DNA from: Lycocorax pyrrhopterus obiensis
Lineage: Eukaryota; Chordata; Aves; Passeriformes; Paradisaeidae
Length of the DNA: 64,000 bases
Reading direction: 5' to 3'
NCBI GenBank assembly: GCA_014706295.1
Contig: JACSVZ010000007.1
Coordinates: 37,369,133 to 37,433,132 of the forward strand
This document shows positions 24,801-35,800 of the stretch, piece by piece. The notes under the pieces were generated by a model. It had not been told where the DNA came from. It made no database searches and was given only the letters and a program-made list of their open reading frames with translations. The position numbers were made by a program, and so were the translations under genes. Numbering within the stretch: the stretch's first letter is position 1; each line of letters begins with the position of its first letter.

Positions 24801-27800
24801 ATCATGCTCAGATGTACTGGAACTTCCTATGGACCATGGGAAAGGAGCCAGCAGCAAAACAAGTGTTTGGAAGAGGCATCCTGAAGCTTGCAGATAAGAA
24901 GACTAGAAGCACAGCAAGAGATATAGAACATGATTAATTGCAGTGGAGTTATTCTTCCACCAAATGAGCTGCTTAAACGCCCAGTGAACTCTCCATCCCA
25001 CTGGGAGAAAGATAAGTAGAGGTTCCTAAGAGCTCTTTCATCTGTGAGCGTAAAGCCCGGAGAGCTATGGAGCAGTTGGTGGTTATCTTGTGAGGAATTC
25101 CTGCTAGAAACTTCTGGTTAAATCACAGCCTGGATGGCACAGTGGATTTATTAATACCTTGGTAGAACAGACAGGCTATCTGTGACTGTTGAACACCAAA
25201 CTCCCACCTGTCTTAAGGTCAAAGAAGCAGCTCAAATAAGTACAAAATACATTTGCTGTACCAGTGTGTCCATTCACATCCTGTATATACAGGTGAAGGA
25301 TTTTGAGTCCAATAAATTGCACACTGATCTATAAGGAAAGAGAAAAAGCCCAGTCAAGTGGAAAGCAGGGACACAAGGCATCAGCAGTCTGATAAAACAG
25401 AGCAAAATAAGTCTGGTTAATAATCCCTTTTCAGTTAAATCAGAACATTACAAACCTTGCTGTGGTGTCATCCAAAGAGACAACTCAAATTTGTATTCAG
25501 AATCACTTTTTCTGTAGAACACTTATGGAACGGTGATATTTAAGTAGGGTAAAAACATACAGCCTTTTAAAGATTGCAAGAAGTAGTTGGAGAAAAATAG
25601 AAGTACTGGTATCAAATAGTCATAGAATCCTATTTTGTGGTTTAGTTGTCATCAATAATTCTGTTTAATGAGTGGTCAATCCAGGGGGTGATATTTTTAA
25701 AAGAAAAGCAAACCCCAAAGAAGGGTGCATGGTATGATTTATAATATGCCTTTATCATCAAGGCTTCCTTTGCATGATCACAGTAACATTTGGTACATAT
25801 AGGTTCAAATCCTTCATTCAGGTTGTAGATAGTACAATACACCATCAGATCCTCATTTATGGTTCTGTCTGCTGAAGAAAATGATGAGTGTAGGATAGCC
25901 TATTTGAAGGATGTTACTATACTGCATTTGGTTTTCACTGTTCTACTTACCCATGTTTTTTGGGCAGGATGTCTTTTTAGATGTCTGTAATGGCACCTTA
26001 GGGATAGCAGTATTACCCAGCTGGGGCTCCCTCCAAGAATGGCTTGGCTGTTACAACTGCAGAAATACAGGATTAATAGGAAATTTCCCATGAGCGCTAA
26101 GGAATTTTCTTTGAGATTTTAGTTTCATAAATCCAGCTTACTTACCCATCTCCTCCATTTCATGTTATGATGTATGGATTGACTTTTATTGTCTTGTTAA
26201 GTTTCCCTTTCTGACCTGAGACTTCATTGTAATTTGGCAAGAGTTGCCAGTACGTGCAAAGAAGAATCTTAGGGTAGAATTGCCCAGAGGAGGACAGAGT
26301 GGGATAGGCTGTGGACCTCTTGTAGCAACCAAGAATTTCTCTGGTTGACACGAAGCTTTTATCTGAAGTAGACTCATTTAAAGCTGCATTTATCATCACA
26401 CTTTTAGTGCTTTCTGAGTTGAGCACAGTAAAATACAGACATTGGAGAGCAGCTTCAGTCGTGCACTGAAGGCTGGAGTTGTGTCAAAGTAACAAGCAAT
26501 TTCCATGGAAATTAAAGCTATTTAAAAATCTGATTGAACTGGCAAATGGAATGTGGTTGCGCAGAGAGTGCTAAGAACAGAAGTTATCAATGACTGGCTG
26601 GCTATGATTATGCTCATGTAGATGGTAGCTAAGTCTAGTATTTGTCCTTTTGATAGTCACTATTTGATCAGTTGCTCATGGTTGCTAGTTTCCTTCAGCA
26701 ATTAATAAATTACAAGCCCTAACAGGTCAGCTGAGCACATTTAAATTCTTTTTCCTTCTTTACAGGTATATTAGCATCCACAGCATTTGGTATTCCAGAC
26801 AGTCAGGGCTTGCACAGGTTCTCCTTTGGATTGCTGGACTGGATAAAGCATCTTAATAGTCTTGGAGTCTTGTAATTACAGATAGACATTAGAAACCATG
26901 TCAGTACTGGGATTTATATCCTATAGTGTATGAGGCCTACGACCGAGTGAGGGGATCAGCGTGTGTTTCCGAGTTGTTGGTCTGAAGTTGTTTGTATGCA
27001 GTGGTTTGGGTGAAGAAAAATGTGATGAGTGCTCCTACCTGCTTTGGCTTTGTTGCTTCTAAGTTGTGTTCTGTGTTGATGTGGCTGTTGCACCAGATAC
27101 TGGCACCCCTGTAGTGAGCTGTTGGCAGGCTAAGATCTGCACTTCAGTGGAAAGCAAACCAGCAGGTCAGGCCAAACCACTCCAATCCATGAGAACAGGG
27201 CAGAGTTGGCCATGACCTGTACAGTCTGCAGTGATCTTAGCAATGATGCATGCTTCCCTCAAGGGTAAGATTTTTAGGGAGAATGAAATGCCATAACTGA
27301 AAGGCTCATATTTCCCTAGGATTCCTGTAGGGCTTAATTAGATCACGTAGTAAAAAGTCTTGCAGTTTATATCTACCCCACATCTATTAGCTCATGATAA
27401 CACAAATTCATTACAGACTAATGAATGTTCTGATTATTTAGGCTGAGCAGGACTTTTCACTCCATTTCCTGGTGAACTTCATTACAGGTTCTCTGTTTCC
27501 TCCTCCAGCATCTATGCTGTCATCAGTCACTTCATCATCAGCTGTGCCCTTGAGGTCTTAAGAACTGTGCCTTTCTGGCACTGTTTGTACCAGTGTTGGA
27601 GAGGTGAGCAGTTTCTCATGTGGCTGTTTCCCAGCTTTTTTTTTGAATATGATCACCTTCAACTTCTGCCCGTCCCAGTGCTGCTCTCAGACTCCATTTA
27701 GGCAGTGTTCGTAATAAACAAGTCTGGTCTGGTTTTAGGGCATTCTGTCTTCCTGTGCACTTCTTCATCCTCATGAAGTGGGGAAAATGAAAACTGATAT

Positions 27801-30729
27801 GTTGTTGTTAAATATATAGTTGTCCATCACAAAAAAATGGTTTTCAGAAAGTCTATAAACCATTCGTTTAGAGCTTTCAGACATAAAGGGAATAACTGAC
27901 CCGAGAAGTTTGCTTTTATCCTATTAAAATGAAAAAGGATATGAGTGATGAATAAGAACTCATCCTGTACTCTTCCTCTGCTGGTTTTCTACCCGGAAAG
28001 GAAATAGTAAACCCTGTTCATTTTCAGTTGCAACCCAACTTCTTTTGCTTAGTAATGATAGATTAAACAGCTGAACTGAGCTGTGCTCTCTGTGTACAGA
28101 TGCCATATTGAAAAGATGATGGGTACGAGAAACTATTCAATATGTGTAGGGTTGTTTTTATATAGTGCATATTGACAGTCATCAAGATTCCATTTAGACC
28201 TTTCAGGTGTGTTGATTGACAGACAGGTCCTCACTCATAGCTAAATTATTTGTTCAAAGACAGGAATCCAAGGCTCGAACGGTTGATTTTTGCCAAAGCC
28301 ACGTGACTGGCTGAGTTCTGTAAGGACACATGGAAGATACTGCTCTGTTCAACAGACAAAGTAGTTGTCCAGGAAAACAAAAAGCCAAAGCTTAGGAGGC
28401 AAGAGCAGTTGCTGAGAACACTGTCTAGGTAATGCTGGCATGCTGGCTACAAAGAACTGCACCAGGAACTTCTTGTTGCAAAGGCAAATCAGCTTCTTGG
28501 CAAACGAGAGTCGGTGTACATTGGGAAAGTGTTGCTCAGACACTCATTAACAGCATTTTGCAGGAAAAAAAGAATCTTAAGTTTATTGGGATCTTGACAT
28601 AGGGTAACATTTATACAAACAGTCAAGTCTGTTTATGGTGAATTTATAATTCTGTGTACAATTTGGTCAACTCTGGAGCAGGCAAACAGCCTGGGCAGTC
28701 TTTAGAAGGGGCCAGGTTTTGTATGCAGGTTGTTAATTGACTCATTAAAACGCATGAATTGATATGTGCAAAGTGGGAGCTGCCTGTGGGACTGTTCAAG
28801 AGAGTTTGAAATTCCCACATGGAGCCCTCCTACACCAATTAGTCAAATACTTAACTGCAAAGGCAGCCTGACTTCAGTCAATCACCATCCTTCAAGTTAG
28901 TACATTATATTGTCTAGGTGAGTGGTTAGTTGGGGAGTAGCTGGACCACCCAGAATATTAATGGCTGAGTGAAGTGAGTTGCACACAGGCTGTTACCCAA
29001 GTGCACTGCAACTGTGGCCATAGAAGTTTGAAATTCATGTTTGTGAGTTAAGTTCTAAATTCATTCTGTGGTTCTTGCCACAAAGTCACGCATGTGAGAG
29101 GAAGCCATTCGATCTTGGTGTCTGCATTCCTTACAAACTCAGAAAATTTTATGGCTTTAGTTTTAAGGGGCTGTGAGCACTGAGAATATGACGTATAGAG
29201 GGTAGGAGTGCCAGAAAATAAAACCCTACAAGCTGAGAGCAATCCCTAAAAAAGAGGAGACGTGAGCAGTATGTGCCTCTGCAAAAGGCTGACACCTCTT
29301 TCGGACCAGTGACAGTGGGTGCTGGTGGCCCTGGTGTGACAGACCTTTTCTTCCTGCTCCTCAAGCTCTGGCCTCTGGCATGTGTCAGTTTGTTTGCTGT
29401 TTTAAAGGCTCATCAGGGATACAAGGACTAATTCATCGTTGGAGCCAATCCTGCAGGAGAGAGGAAAAATCAGTGCAATAGGGGTTGTTGTGGGAGTTTG
29501 TTTGAGGAAAACAGGGAAGGTTGTCAATGTGGGCTCTGTACGCAGACTTACTGGAGAAGATGGAGTAGTTTGGTTATGATCAAACTGAGTAGGAGCAGGA
29601 GCAGAGGAGCAAGCTCAGTTAGGGGAATGTGCTGTGTAGTAGACAGACACAATGTGGTACACCAGCTGGAAACTGAAATATGATAAATTCAAGTTACAGA
29701 TAAGGTGTACGTTTTTAACAGTGGAAGTAATCAACATCTGAAACAATGTGCAATATGTATATACATACACACAAACCCACTATTTTAAGTAAACATTCTT
29801 ATATCAGTCTTTGAGATTTTTGAAAGATATTCTATTTTGATGACAAGTAGTTGAACTTCGTACAGGAATTATTTGGTTTAATTTTGTGGTTTGTTCTGTG
29901 TTGGACTTTATGCAGTGTTTTGATATCAGTCCCTTGGCATTAGATTTGTTAATACTTGATGTTGGACTGATCATGGTCCTAGCTGTGTCACGGTTTTTAG
30001 AGATGTTAACATAAGTATGCTTACTTGGGTTGCTTTCCGTAGTCCTGCAGTTCTGTGCTGTTGTGCTCTCTGGCTCAAGGTATCTGACCAGATGTCACAG
30101 TTTGGTGTGAAAGAGAGTTTACCTGTTGGTAATACCTGTTGGTAATACCTGTTGGATTATAGTGTTGCAGAATTAGTTCTTTCCAATACCCACTTCAGTC
30201 TTTTGGAAAGGTGTCTTTTTTTGAAAATACTTTAAATGTCTGAATAGGAAATTCCGCAGTGATAGTCTAGTCTGTAATGCGTTGTCTCAAAAAAATTTTT
30301 TTTTGAATGCTGTTGTTTTCTCTGATTCTCTGTCCTGTGCGTGGGGCGTCTTTGTTGTCAGGATGAGGGAAGTTTATAATTAATAGTACCTGTGGGACTA
30401 AAGAGTCTATGTCCTCCTCATCACTTCTCCTCCAGAAAACTATTGACTCTGCTTGTTGTTAAAGACCAATTGTTCAGTCAAGTTCTATTCTTAAAGTAAT
30501 ACCCAAGTTAAATTTAACACACTCCCTCTTTGCCAATATTTTGTATAATGCTTGTGCTTATTCTATGTATTAATGCATTGTTTTTCCTGAATGCAGGCTA
30601 AATTGAACCTGTTTATTTAAACGTCTTTGGTTTTCTCTTTGTGTGTAAAAGAACAAACACCTAATTAATTGTGAAATATTCTTTTTTATAGAAAATGGAA
30701 GGTGCTCAATATATGTTTCTGTTTTGCAG
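21853..30729 (+). other. NUBPL intron 10
   Basis: This is the longest intron in the window (8.9 kb), starting GTAAGT and ending TTTCTGTTTTGCAG. I recognise no transposon, RNA gene or exon. It holds a 13-bp tandem repeat at 30121-30155. A pyrimidine tract and AG at 26747-26765 resemble a 3' splice site, but the sequence after it has stops in the needed frame. The AT/GC texture varies; 27.0-27.8 kb is somewhat GC-richer. Confidence 0.8.
30121..30155 (+). repeat. Tandem repeat, 13 bp x 2.7
   Basis: ACCTGTTGGTAAT occurs at 30121-30133 and 30134-30146, then ACCTGTTGG at 30147-30155. The copies are identical, so this is probably a young, possibly polymorphic repeat. It lies about 580 bp before the exon 11 acceptor. 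Confidence 0.9.
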
Positions 30730-30792
30730 GCTAAAGCCTATCTAAAGATAGCTATGGAAATAGTAAGAAGACTACCAGTAGCTCCTGCTTGA
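30730..30792 (+). CDS. NUBPL: NUBPL coding exon 11, C-terminus and stop
   Basis: The coding part of the last exon reads AKAYLKIAMEIVRRLPVAPA and then TGA at 30790-30792. It follows exon 10 in phase 0 to give SDAAKAYL, matching the length of the human SDEAKAYL. The helix ending EIVRRLP is the conserved C-terminal helix of the protein. The acceptor is a pyrimidine-rich run ending TTTCTGTTTTGCAG. The final residues (PVAPA here, PSPSE in human) vary, as is normal for the tail of this protein. The 3' UTR follows directly. Confidence 0.97.
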   Translation, partial: AKAYLKIAMEIVRRLPVAPA

Positions 30793-31161
30793 AGCATTTG
30801 CCTCTGAAACTTATCAAAAAAGTGATCTTTGATGCAGCCAATGCAGAAGAGTCCTGCTACCTAATTATGTGGAGGCCATATGTTAGTTGTAAGAACTTCT
30901 TTAGGAATTAATTTACCAGAGGTTAAATTATGATTGTGATAATTACTGTTTTTCACGTCATTGTTTGGCCATGTCCAAATGGATTCAAGTATGCAAACGA
31001 TGATAGACAATATTTAACTGCTGAATTGTAACATCATCAAGCAAGAAGGGATGAAGTACGTTTTTTACGTGTGCCCTGTTTTAAGGTCAAGAATGAAAAA
31101 CAGCCTCTCCGTGCAAGGAGAACAATGAGAGGTATGCCAAGGCATAAATCCTGCTTAAAAA

Positions 31162-31167
31162 ATTAAA
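31162..31167 (+). promoter_or_regulatory. NUBPL: Candidate proximal poly(A) signal ATTAAA
   Basis: This is an ATTAAA hexamer 370 nt after the stop codon, followed within 30-40 nt by U-rich sequence (CTTTCAATTTTTG). ATTAAA is the commonest variant of AATAAA. A similar hexamer is at 31565-31570. Which is used cannot be told from sequence. Confidence 0.3.
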
Positions 31168-32700
31168 TTTTCAATACTCTAATTTCTTTCAATTTTTGTT
31201 CAGCTTTTTACATTGTTAACGATCAAACTGACTTTAAGTTCTGCAAGATTTTAAGAAGCAAAATCAGTTGTGTAACTGCTGTACTTTGGTGTGTTCATCT
31301 TAAAAGAAAATTTAAAAATTCCACGTATACTCTGAAGAGTTCTTGTGATGGTTGATGAGCAAATTCATTCATTATTGGATAAAGTTCGATCGCGAGACAA
31401 TTCACAGTTCAGCAGAGAATGGATTACGTGACCTCGAGGCTTATTTCTCAACTGTTTTACATTATAATGAACCCAGACAGAAGAGAAGGTAACAGAGGCC
31501 TTCACTGAAAACCAGATGTTTTGCCTATGCTCAGTTTGCCAGGGAATGCAAATGATCAAGATAAATTAAATTTATGATTGCATATTTCTAATACACTGCA
31601 GCAACTTGGAATTTGAATATAAAGATATATTTTTGAAGTAAAGAAATATTTGGTCTTCAAACTGCGTGGCCGCCTGGTTTGTTTTTTCATTGCCTGTGAT
31701 CTTTATTTTTGTGTTAGTGTGTGGAAGTGAAAGATTATGCCTTTAGGGAATGAGTTTTCATTTACAGTTAGATCTTTGAGTTGGCATTTAGGCTTTTCCA
31801 TCAATGTAGTCAAGTATGGGTATCTTAAACATACGTTGTAACCCTACCATACAGTGAATTTAGCCATCCTAGGGAGTTCTGCTATTGACCTCTGAGGGAC
31901 CAGGGTTTTCCCCGTATTCCAAGTGTTTAATCAGAATTTTGGATGTAGTTTTTTCTTACTGAAGTGATACAACATTAAAAATTGGTATACATTTACATTA
32001 AAAATATTTAAATAATATGTACCCAGAGTTTATGTGAAAAATCTAGACAAAAGTGATGATTTGAATTTCAAGCTTAGGTGATTTTGTAAATACGTAAATT
32101 ATACATATTTATAAACTGTTGATTTTTTGCTTCAAGTCAATCTCTGAACCTCCTTCCCTGCACCCTTCCCCATGAGATCTCCTATCAGCGGTCAACTTTT
32201 TCAATAGTGTATTATCGTGGTCTGTAGAATTGACAAGATACTCACTTCCTTTCAGTTGTCTGATATATTTTACAAAAATTAAAGCTGGCTTAGTGTTCTG
32301 CCCTTTCATACTTTATTGGTAACTTTTTTTTTAAATTAAGATTTGTCTCTGCATATTTATTAGCTTTGCTTTACGTAGCATAATTGTTGATGTACATGTC
32401 TGTAAATAATCCTGTGGTGGTTTTGGCATAGTATAATCTTATATTTCCGTAGAAAAACTGAGATTTCTTACTGGTTTTTAGCAAAAGACAGTGATATAAT
32501 CTGAATGTTAGTATTTGTAATTTTCATTCTGTTAAAAAGTTTTTGAATGTCTGACACGCAGATCATGTTGAGACTGGGTGAACAATCAGTATGCAGATAG
32601 ATGGTTGTTTGTCTTCCCTTTTGTTTCATTATTTCTTGGGTTAGTTGAAGGATGAAATTTACTTTCAAGTGTTCTTCTATTTTTACTCCTTTTTACATTT

Positions 32701-32711
32701 CCCCCCCCCCC
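32701..32711 (+). repeat. C11 homopolymer
   Basis: A run of eleven C residues between TTTACATTT and ATTTAATTA. Confidence 0.9.
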
Positions 32712-35046
32712 ATTTAATTAAGTACTGTGGTTTTGCTCTGTTGAATCTTTCAGCTGCAGAATTATTTTGAATGCCTTTATCAAGAAACGATGTTATAATG
32801 GTTAAGCATAGTTTCTACGCCAGTCTGAAAATTCATATTTAGTTAACAGTTTTGTGGTAGGATTACACAAAGTATTTGATTTGATTGCAAATTGTCAGTC
32901 ATTTTAAATATGTATATAATTGTATAGAACTGGTAGGACATTTCTGTGTTTAAGGATACCAACAGTCAACCCAGATTTAAACTGAGAACGTATTTGCTTT
33001 ATTTCCCTCATTCTCACAAGTGAAAAACTCTTTCCCAGACCTTCTCCTGCTAAGTAAATGAAGGGCACTGACAGTGTTATTGCTTCTTAATGTTATTGAA
33101 ACACATATTAGTATTTTTTATTATACACTACACTGTTAAATACATATTAATGAATTCTAGTCAACATGCTACGTTTGAAGTTGTATTCATAAAATCATTG
33201 ATGTAAGTTGTTGGATGGGAGGGCTGGTTGGATCAGTTGGAGGTTTAGCAGGAGAAGATGGTATTTAACCGTAGTTTATGAATATAGATAATAGGCTTGA
33301 CACACAGTGCTGTTTGCTCTTTTCAGCTCCAATATTTCACTTTAATCTCATTTATATTTCCTAGTGTACTAGTATGTTTTTGTTCTAAAAATGCTAATCC
33401 TAACAAGAGGGCCTGGCTTTCCCAAGCTGTATGGGTAGATGTTCTTTGCTCAGGAGCAAGGGAGACTTACTGCAAAATTACTGTGCTCATGGGTTACCAG
33501 CACAGAATTACTAAAGTCTGTAGCACTGTGAGTTCAGTTATGCACTGAAAAATCCCACAGAGGAGGAAAGAGAAAGAAAGAGGAAGGCTAGGGAGGCACA
33601 GGACCGAACAGGCAGGAATGGGGACAGAGGCAATTGTCAGTCCCAGTTTACCTCCTGTGTAGGTTAACAGCAAGACTCCCAAGATCCTTTTGCATTACTG
33701 TCAGATGTAGCTTTGCTTTCACAACATGGCCCTTTGTATAGTGGCCACAGTTCTTGTGTTTGCAGGTAATTCCTGCAGTTTCTTGGGTGAGGAGCCGATG
33801 GGCTGTGTCTTAACACAGTGCATTTCTTGGCTTTCAGAAGTTTCTGGTTTTAATGAAAATGAAACTAAAAGAAGGTATAGAATTGTCTGTGCTAGTGAAG
33901 TATTTTGCTATGAACTTCTTACTGCTATGTTCAGCTAATGAATTGTTCAACCTTTGAGACTGTGGTTTGTGCAATACTTAAGGTGCTAGAGTCTTCACAA
34001 CAAAAAAAATTGTTACTTGAAGTTATGAGAAAGAAGTAGTTTGCAGGTCAGTTTTTGTCTACTAATTCAATTAGAGTTCAAACTACAACCCATTTTAGTT
34101 GCTCTGGTTGGTGATCAAGGTTATGAATTAATAGGAGATATGGCAGGAGCAGGTCATTTCAGTATATTAACAAAGCACCTCTTGTAATTCTGAACTTACT
34201 TCAAACAGTTGGACTCACTTGGATCCAGTTCTGCAGGTGAAACCCCCTATAATATCTTTCCCATAGAAAGAGTGGGTTTCACCTTGACCAACTCAAACTC
34301 CCTGTTGGGTTTTGCCTGCTTGTGATGGATGCAGTGGGTGCTGATTAGAAAAGGCTTTGGTCTGAGGCAGCTGCTGCATGCTGCTTTGTTGGTTAACTGT
34401 GTTCAGGCTATTACTGGGCGCCCTAATGTAAACCAAAGGCTGCAATCAAGGGGGTGAAACAGGGAGTAAAGAAGTGGTGAGTCTTATGCCAGTGGGAACA
34501 TCTCCAGGTTCCAGAGAACCTGCCATCACAGGGCTTGCAGGTGCAGGAATGTACATGGGAGAGGAGCAGTAAGAAAGAAAAACTCTTCTGTTGCTTAGGT
34601 GAAAGATTAAAGAGCTGTGAGAGGCTCTGTGGGCTGCAGAACTGATTTGCAAACGTTAAAGCACTGAAGATGCCATGTGACAATTTACATTTTGGTACTT
34701 AGGCAACAATTTAGATTTTGGGATTTTGGTACTTATGTGCAAAGCTTCTTTCAGAGCATCCCCAACCCTGAGACTGACACATGATCTCAGTACCCAGCTA
34801 CCCAAGTCAAGGGAACTGCTCCTGTCCTTCCAGATACTGGTGGGGGTGGGATGCCTATTTTTCTACATCGTTTGCAGTAGTTGTCCAAGGTGCAAGAAAC
34901 TTGTTCTACACCTGGCTTTGGTGAAGAAGATTCAAATCCATAGCTCCTAAACTTTGGAGAGGTCTTCAGTCACCTGGCACAGTCTTTTCTCAGGACCATC
35001 ATGGAATGTTCATCACTCCTGATAAAGCTGTATCGCTTGTGGAAGA

Positions 35047-35052
35047 AATAAA
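35047..35052 (+). promoter_or_regulatory. NUBPL: Candidate distal poly(A) signal AATAAA
   Basis: This is the first canonical AATAAA after the NUBPL stop, followed 25-45 nt later by a long T-rich stretch (35077-35100) that could act as the downstream element. If used, the 3' UTR would be about 4.3 kb long. Confidence 0.3.
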
Positions 35053-35076
35053 GAACGTAGTCTTAATCACAGCTAA

Positions 35077-35100
35077 TTTTTTTTCTTTTTTTTTTTTTTT
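35077..35100 (+). repeat. Poly(T) tract, T8-C-T15
   Basis: T-rich homopolymer with a single C at 35085. No cDNA-like sequence is recognisable on its right side, so there is nothing to suggest the poly(A) of an antisense retrocopy. Confidence 0.85.
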
Positions 35101-35182
35101 GCTTAATGGCTTGGGCTGGGCTTTGTTTCTTGTCCCCACCCTTATTGGTGGCTTTTACCTAATGAGGCTATGAATGAAATTA

Positions 35183-35206
35183 TTAGGCTAATTCTTAGGC
35201 TAATTC
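35183..35206 (+). repeat. Perfect tandem duplication, 12 bp x 2
   Basis: TTAGGCTAATTC at 35183-35194 is repeated exactly at 35195-35206. Confidence 0.9.
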
Positions 35207-35789
35207 CTGGCATTTTAGCTGCTAACAGATTTGAGGTAAAACTCTGGGGTTTTGCTTTTGGAATTTGATACCTGTGTGTCGGTTTATTTTCTCATGGCCA
35301 CATCTGGGCCTATATTGTTGCTGTCATTTTTATTTAACAGAAATGCTTCCTGGTGGAGATGGCTGGAGGAAAGCCTCCTGCTTAAGAACGGTTGACCATG
35401 AGATGAATCTGGATTGCTGATTTAATTTCAGAATTGTCCTATAATGGCAGGAGTTACAATGATGATTACATTTTATTTTGGCAGCATGTCAGCCACATAT
35501 CACAACATAGCAAAGGAAAAATTAATTCCCAAAGTAGTTTTCAGCCTAAATTTAAGACGTGCCTTTTTATTTTTTTTAGGACTCTGTTTTACATTATAAA
35601 GATACTAGAGTCTGAAGAAAAAGTATATTCAAAGGTCTCTATTTTTCCATTATCTTTGTGTATTCAGAGAGGATGGGTGTTTTTCAGCAATAAGAGGATG
35701 GGCACAGCCTGTCCTTCCTTATGCACCTGTTTGTCTCAGTTTCTCCATTTGTATGAGTCTGGATCTGAATACCCACTTTAATCAATGCA

Positions 35790-35795
35790 AATAAA
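35790..35795 (+). promoter_or_regulatory. Second distal AATAAA candidate
   Basis: AATAAA is followed about 20 nt later by a GT-rich run (GGAGTATGTGTCTTC), which is a good match to the usual signal plus downstream element. It could end a long NUBPL transcript or an unannotated RNA. Confidence 0.25.
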
Positions 35796-35800
35796 GGACT

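Larger units (their letters stand above)
1..31200 (+). other. NUBPL: NUBPL gene, 3' half (introns 7-10, exons 8-11, start of 3' UTR)
   Basis: Four exons on the + strand join in frame into the C-terminal third of NUBPL. It is a mitochondrial ParA/MinD-type P-loop protein of the Mrp/NBP35 family, needed to put Fe-S clusters into complex I (NADH:ubiquinone oxidoreductase). Seen here: exon lengths of 86, 121, 83 and 63 coding nt, with phases that agree with the human junctions c.608, c.693/694, c.814/815 and c.894/895 as I recall them. The first exon in the window starts with two bases of a split Gly codon, so exon 7 lies upstream; I found no match to it or to the Walker A exon in bases 1-12076. 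The right-hand limit is only the first plausible poly(A) region. Introns are 5.5, 4.0 and 8.9 kb. Confidence 0.95.
30793..35800 (+). other. NUBPL: NUBPL 3' UTR and immediate downstream flank
   Basis: The sequence after the TGA at 30790 is the 3' UTR at its start. No AATAAA occurs until 35047. Variant ATTAAA signals lie at 31162 and 31565, so transcripts may end near 31.2 or 31.6 kb, or run to about 35.1 or 35.8 kb. A CpG-dense patch at 31380-31440 stands out in otherwise CpG-poor sequence. There is a C11 run at 32701-32711, a T-rich run at 35077-35100 and a 12-bp tandem duplication at 35183-35206. No other gene is recognised. Confidence 0.6.

Noticed and set aside
25741..25815. GGTTCAAATCC resembling a tRNA B box
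   Set aside because: No A box at the right distance and no cloverleaf or acceptor stem.
26747..26878. Exon-like sequence after a good pyrimidine tract and AG at 26765 in intron 10
   Set aside because: The NUBPL frame closes immediately with TAG, exons 10 and 11 already join to the conserved product, and no known residue segment is missing.
35077..35130. Poly(T) as the tail of an antisense processed pseudogene
   Set aside because: No cDNA-like sequence or reading frame is recognisable next to it, and no flanking target duplication is visible.
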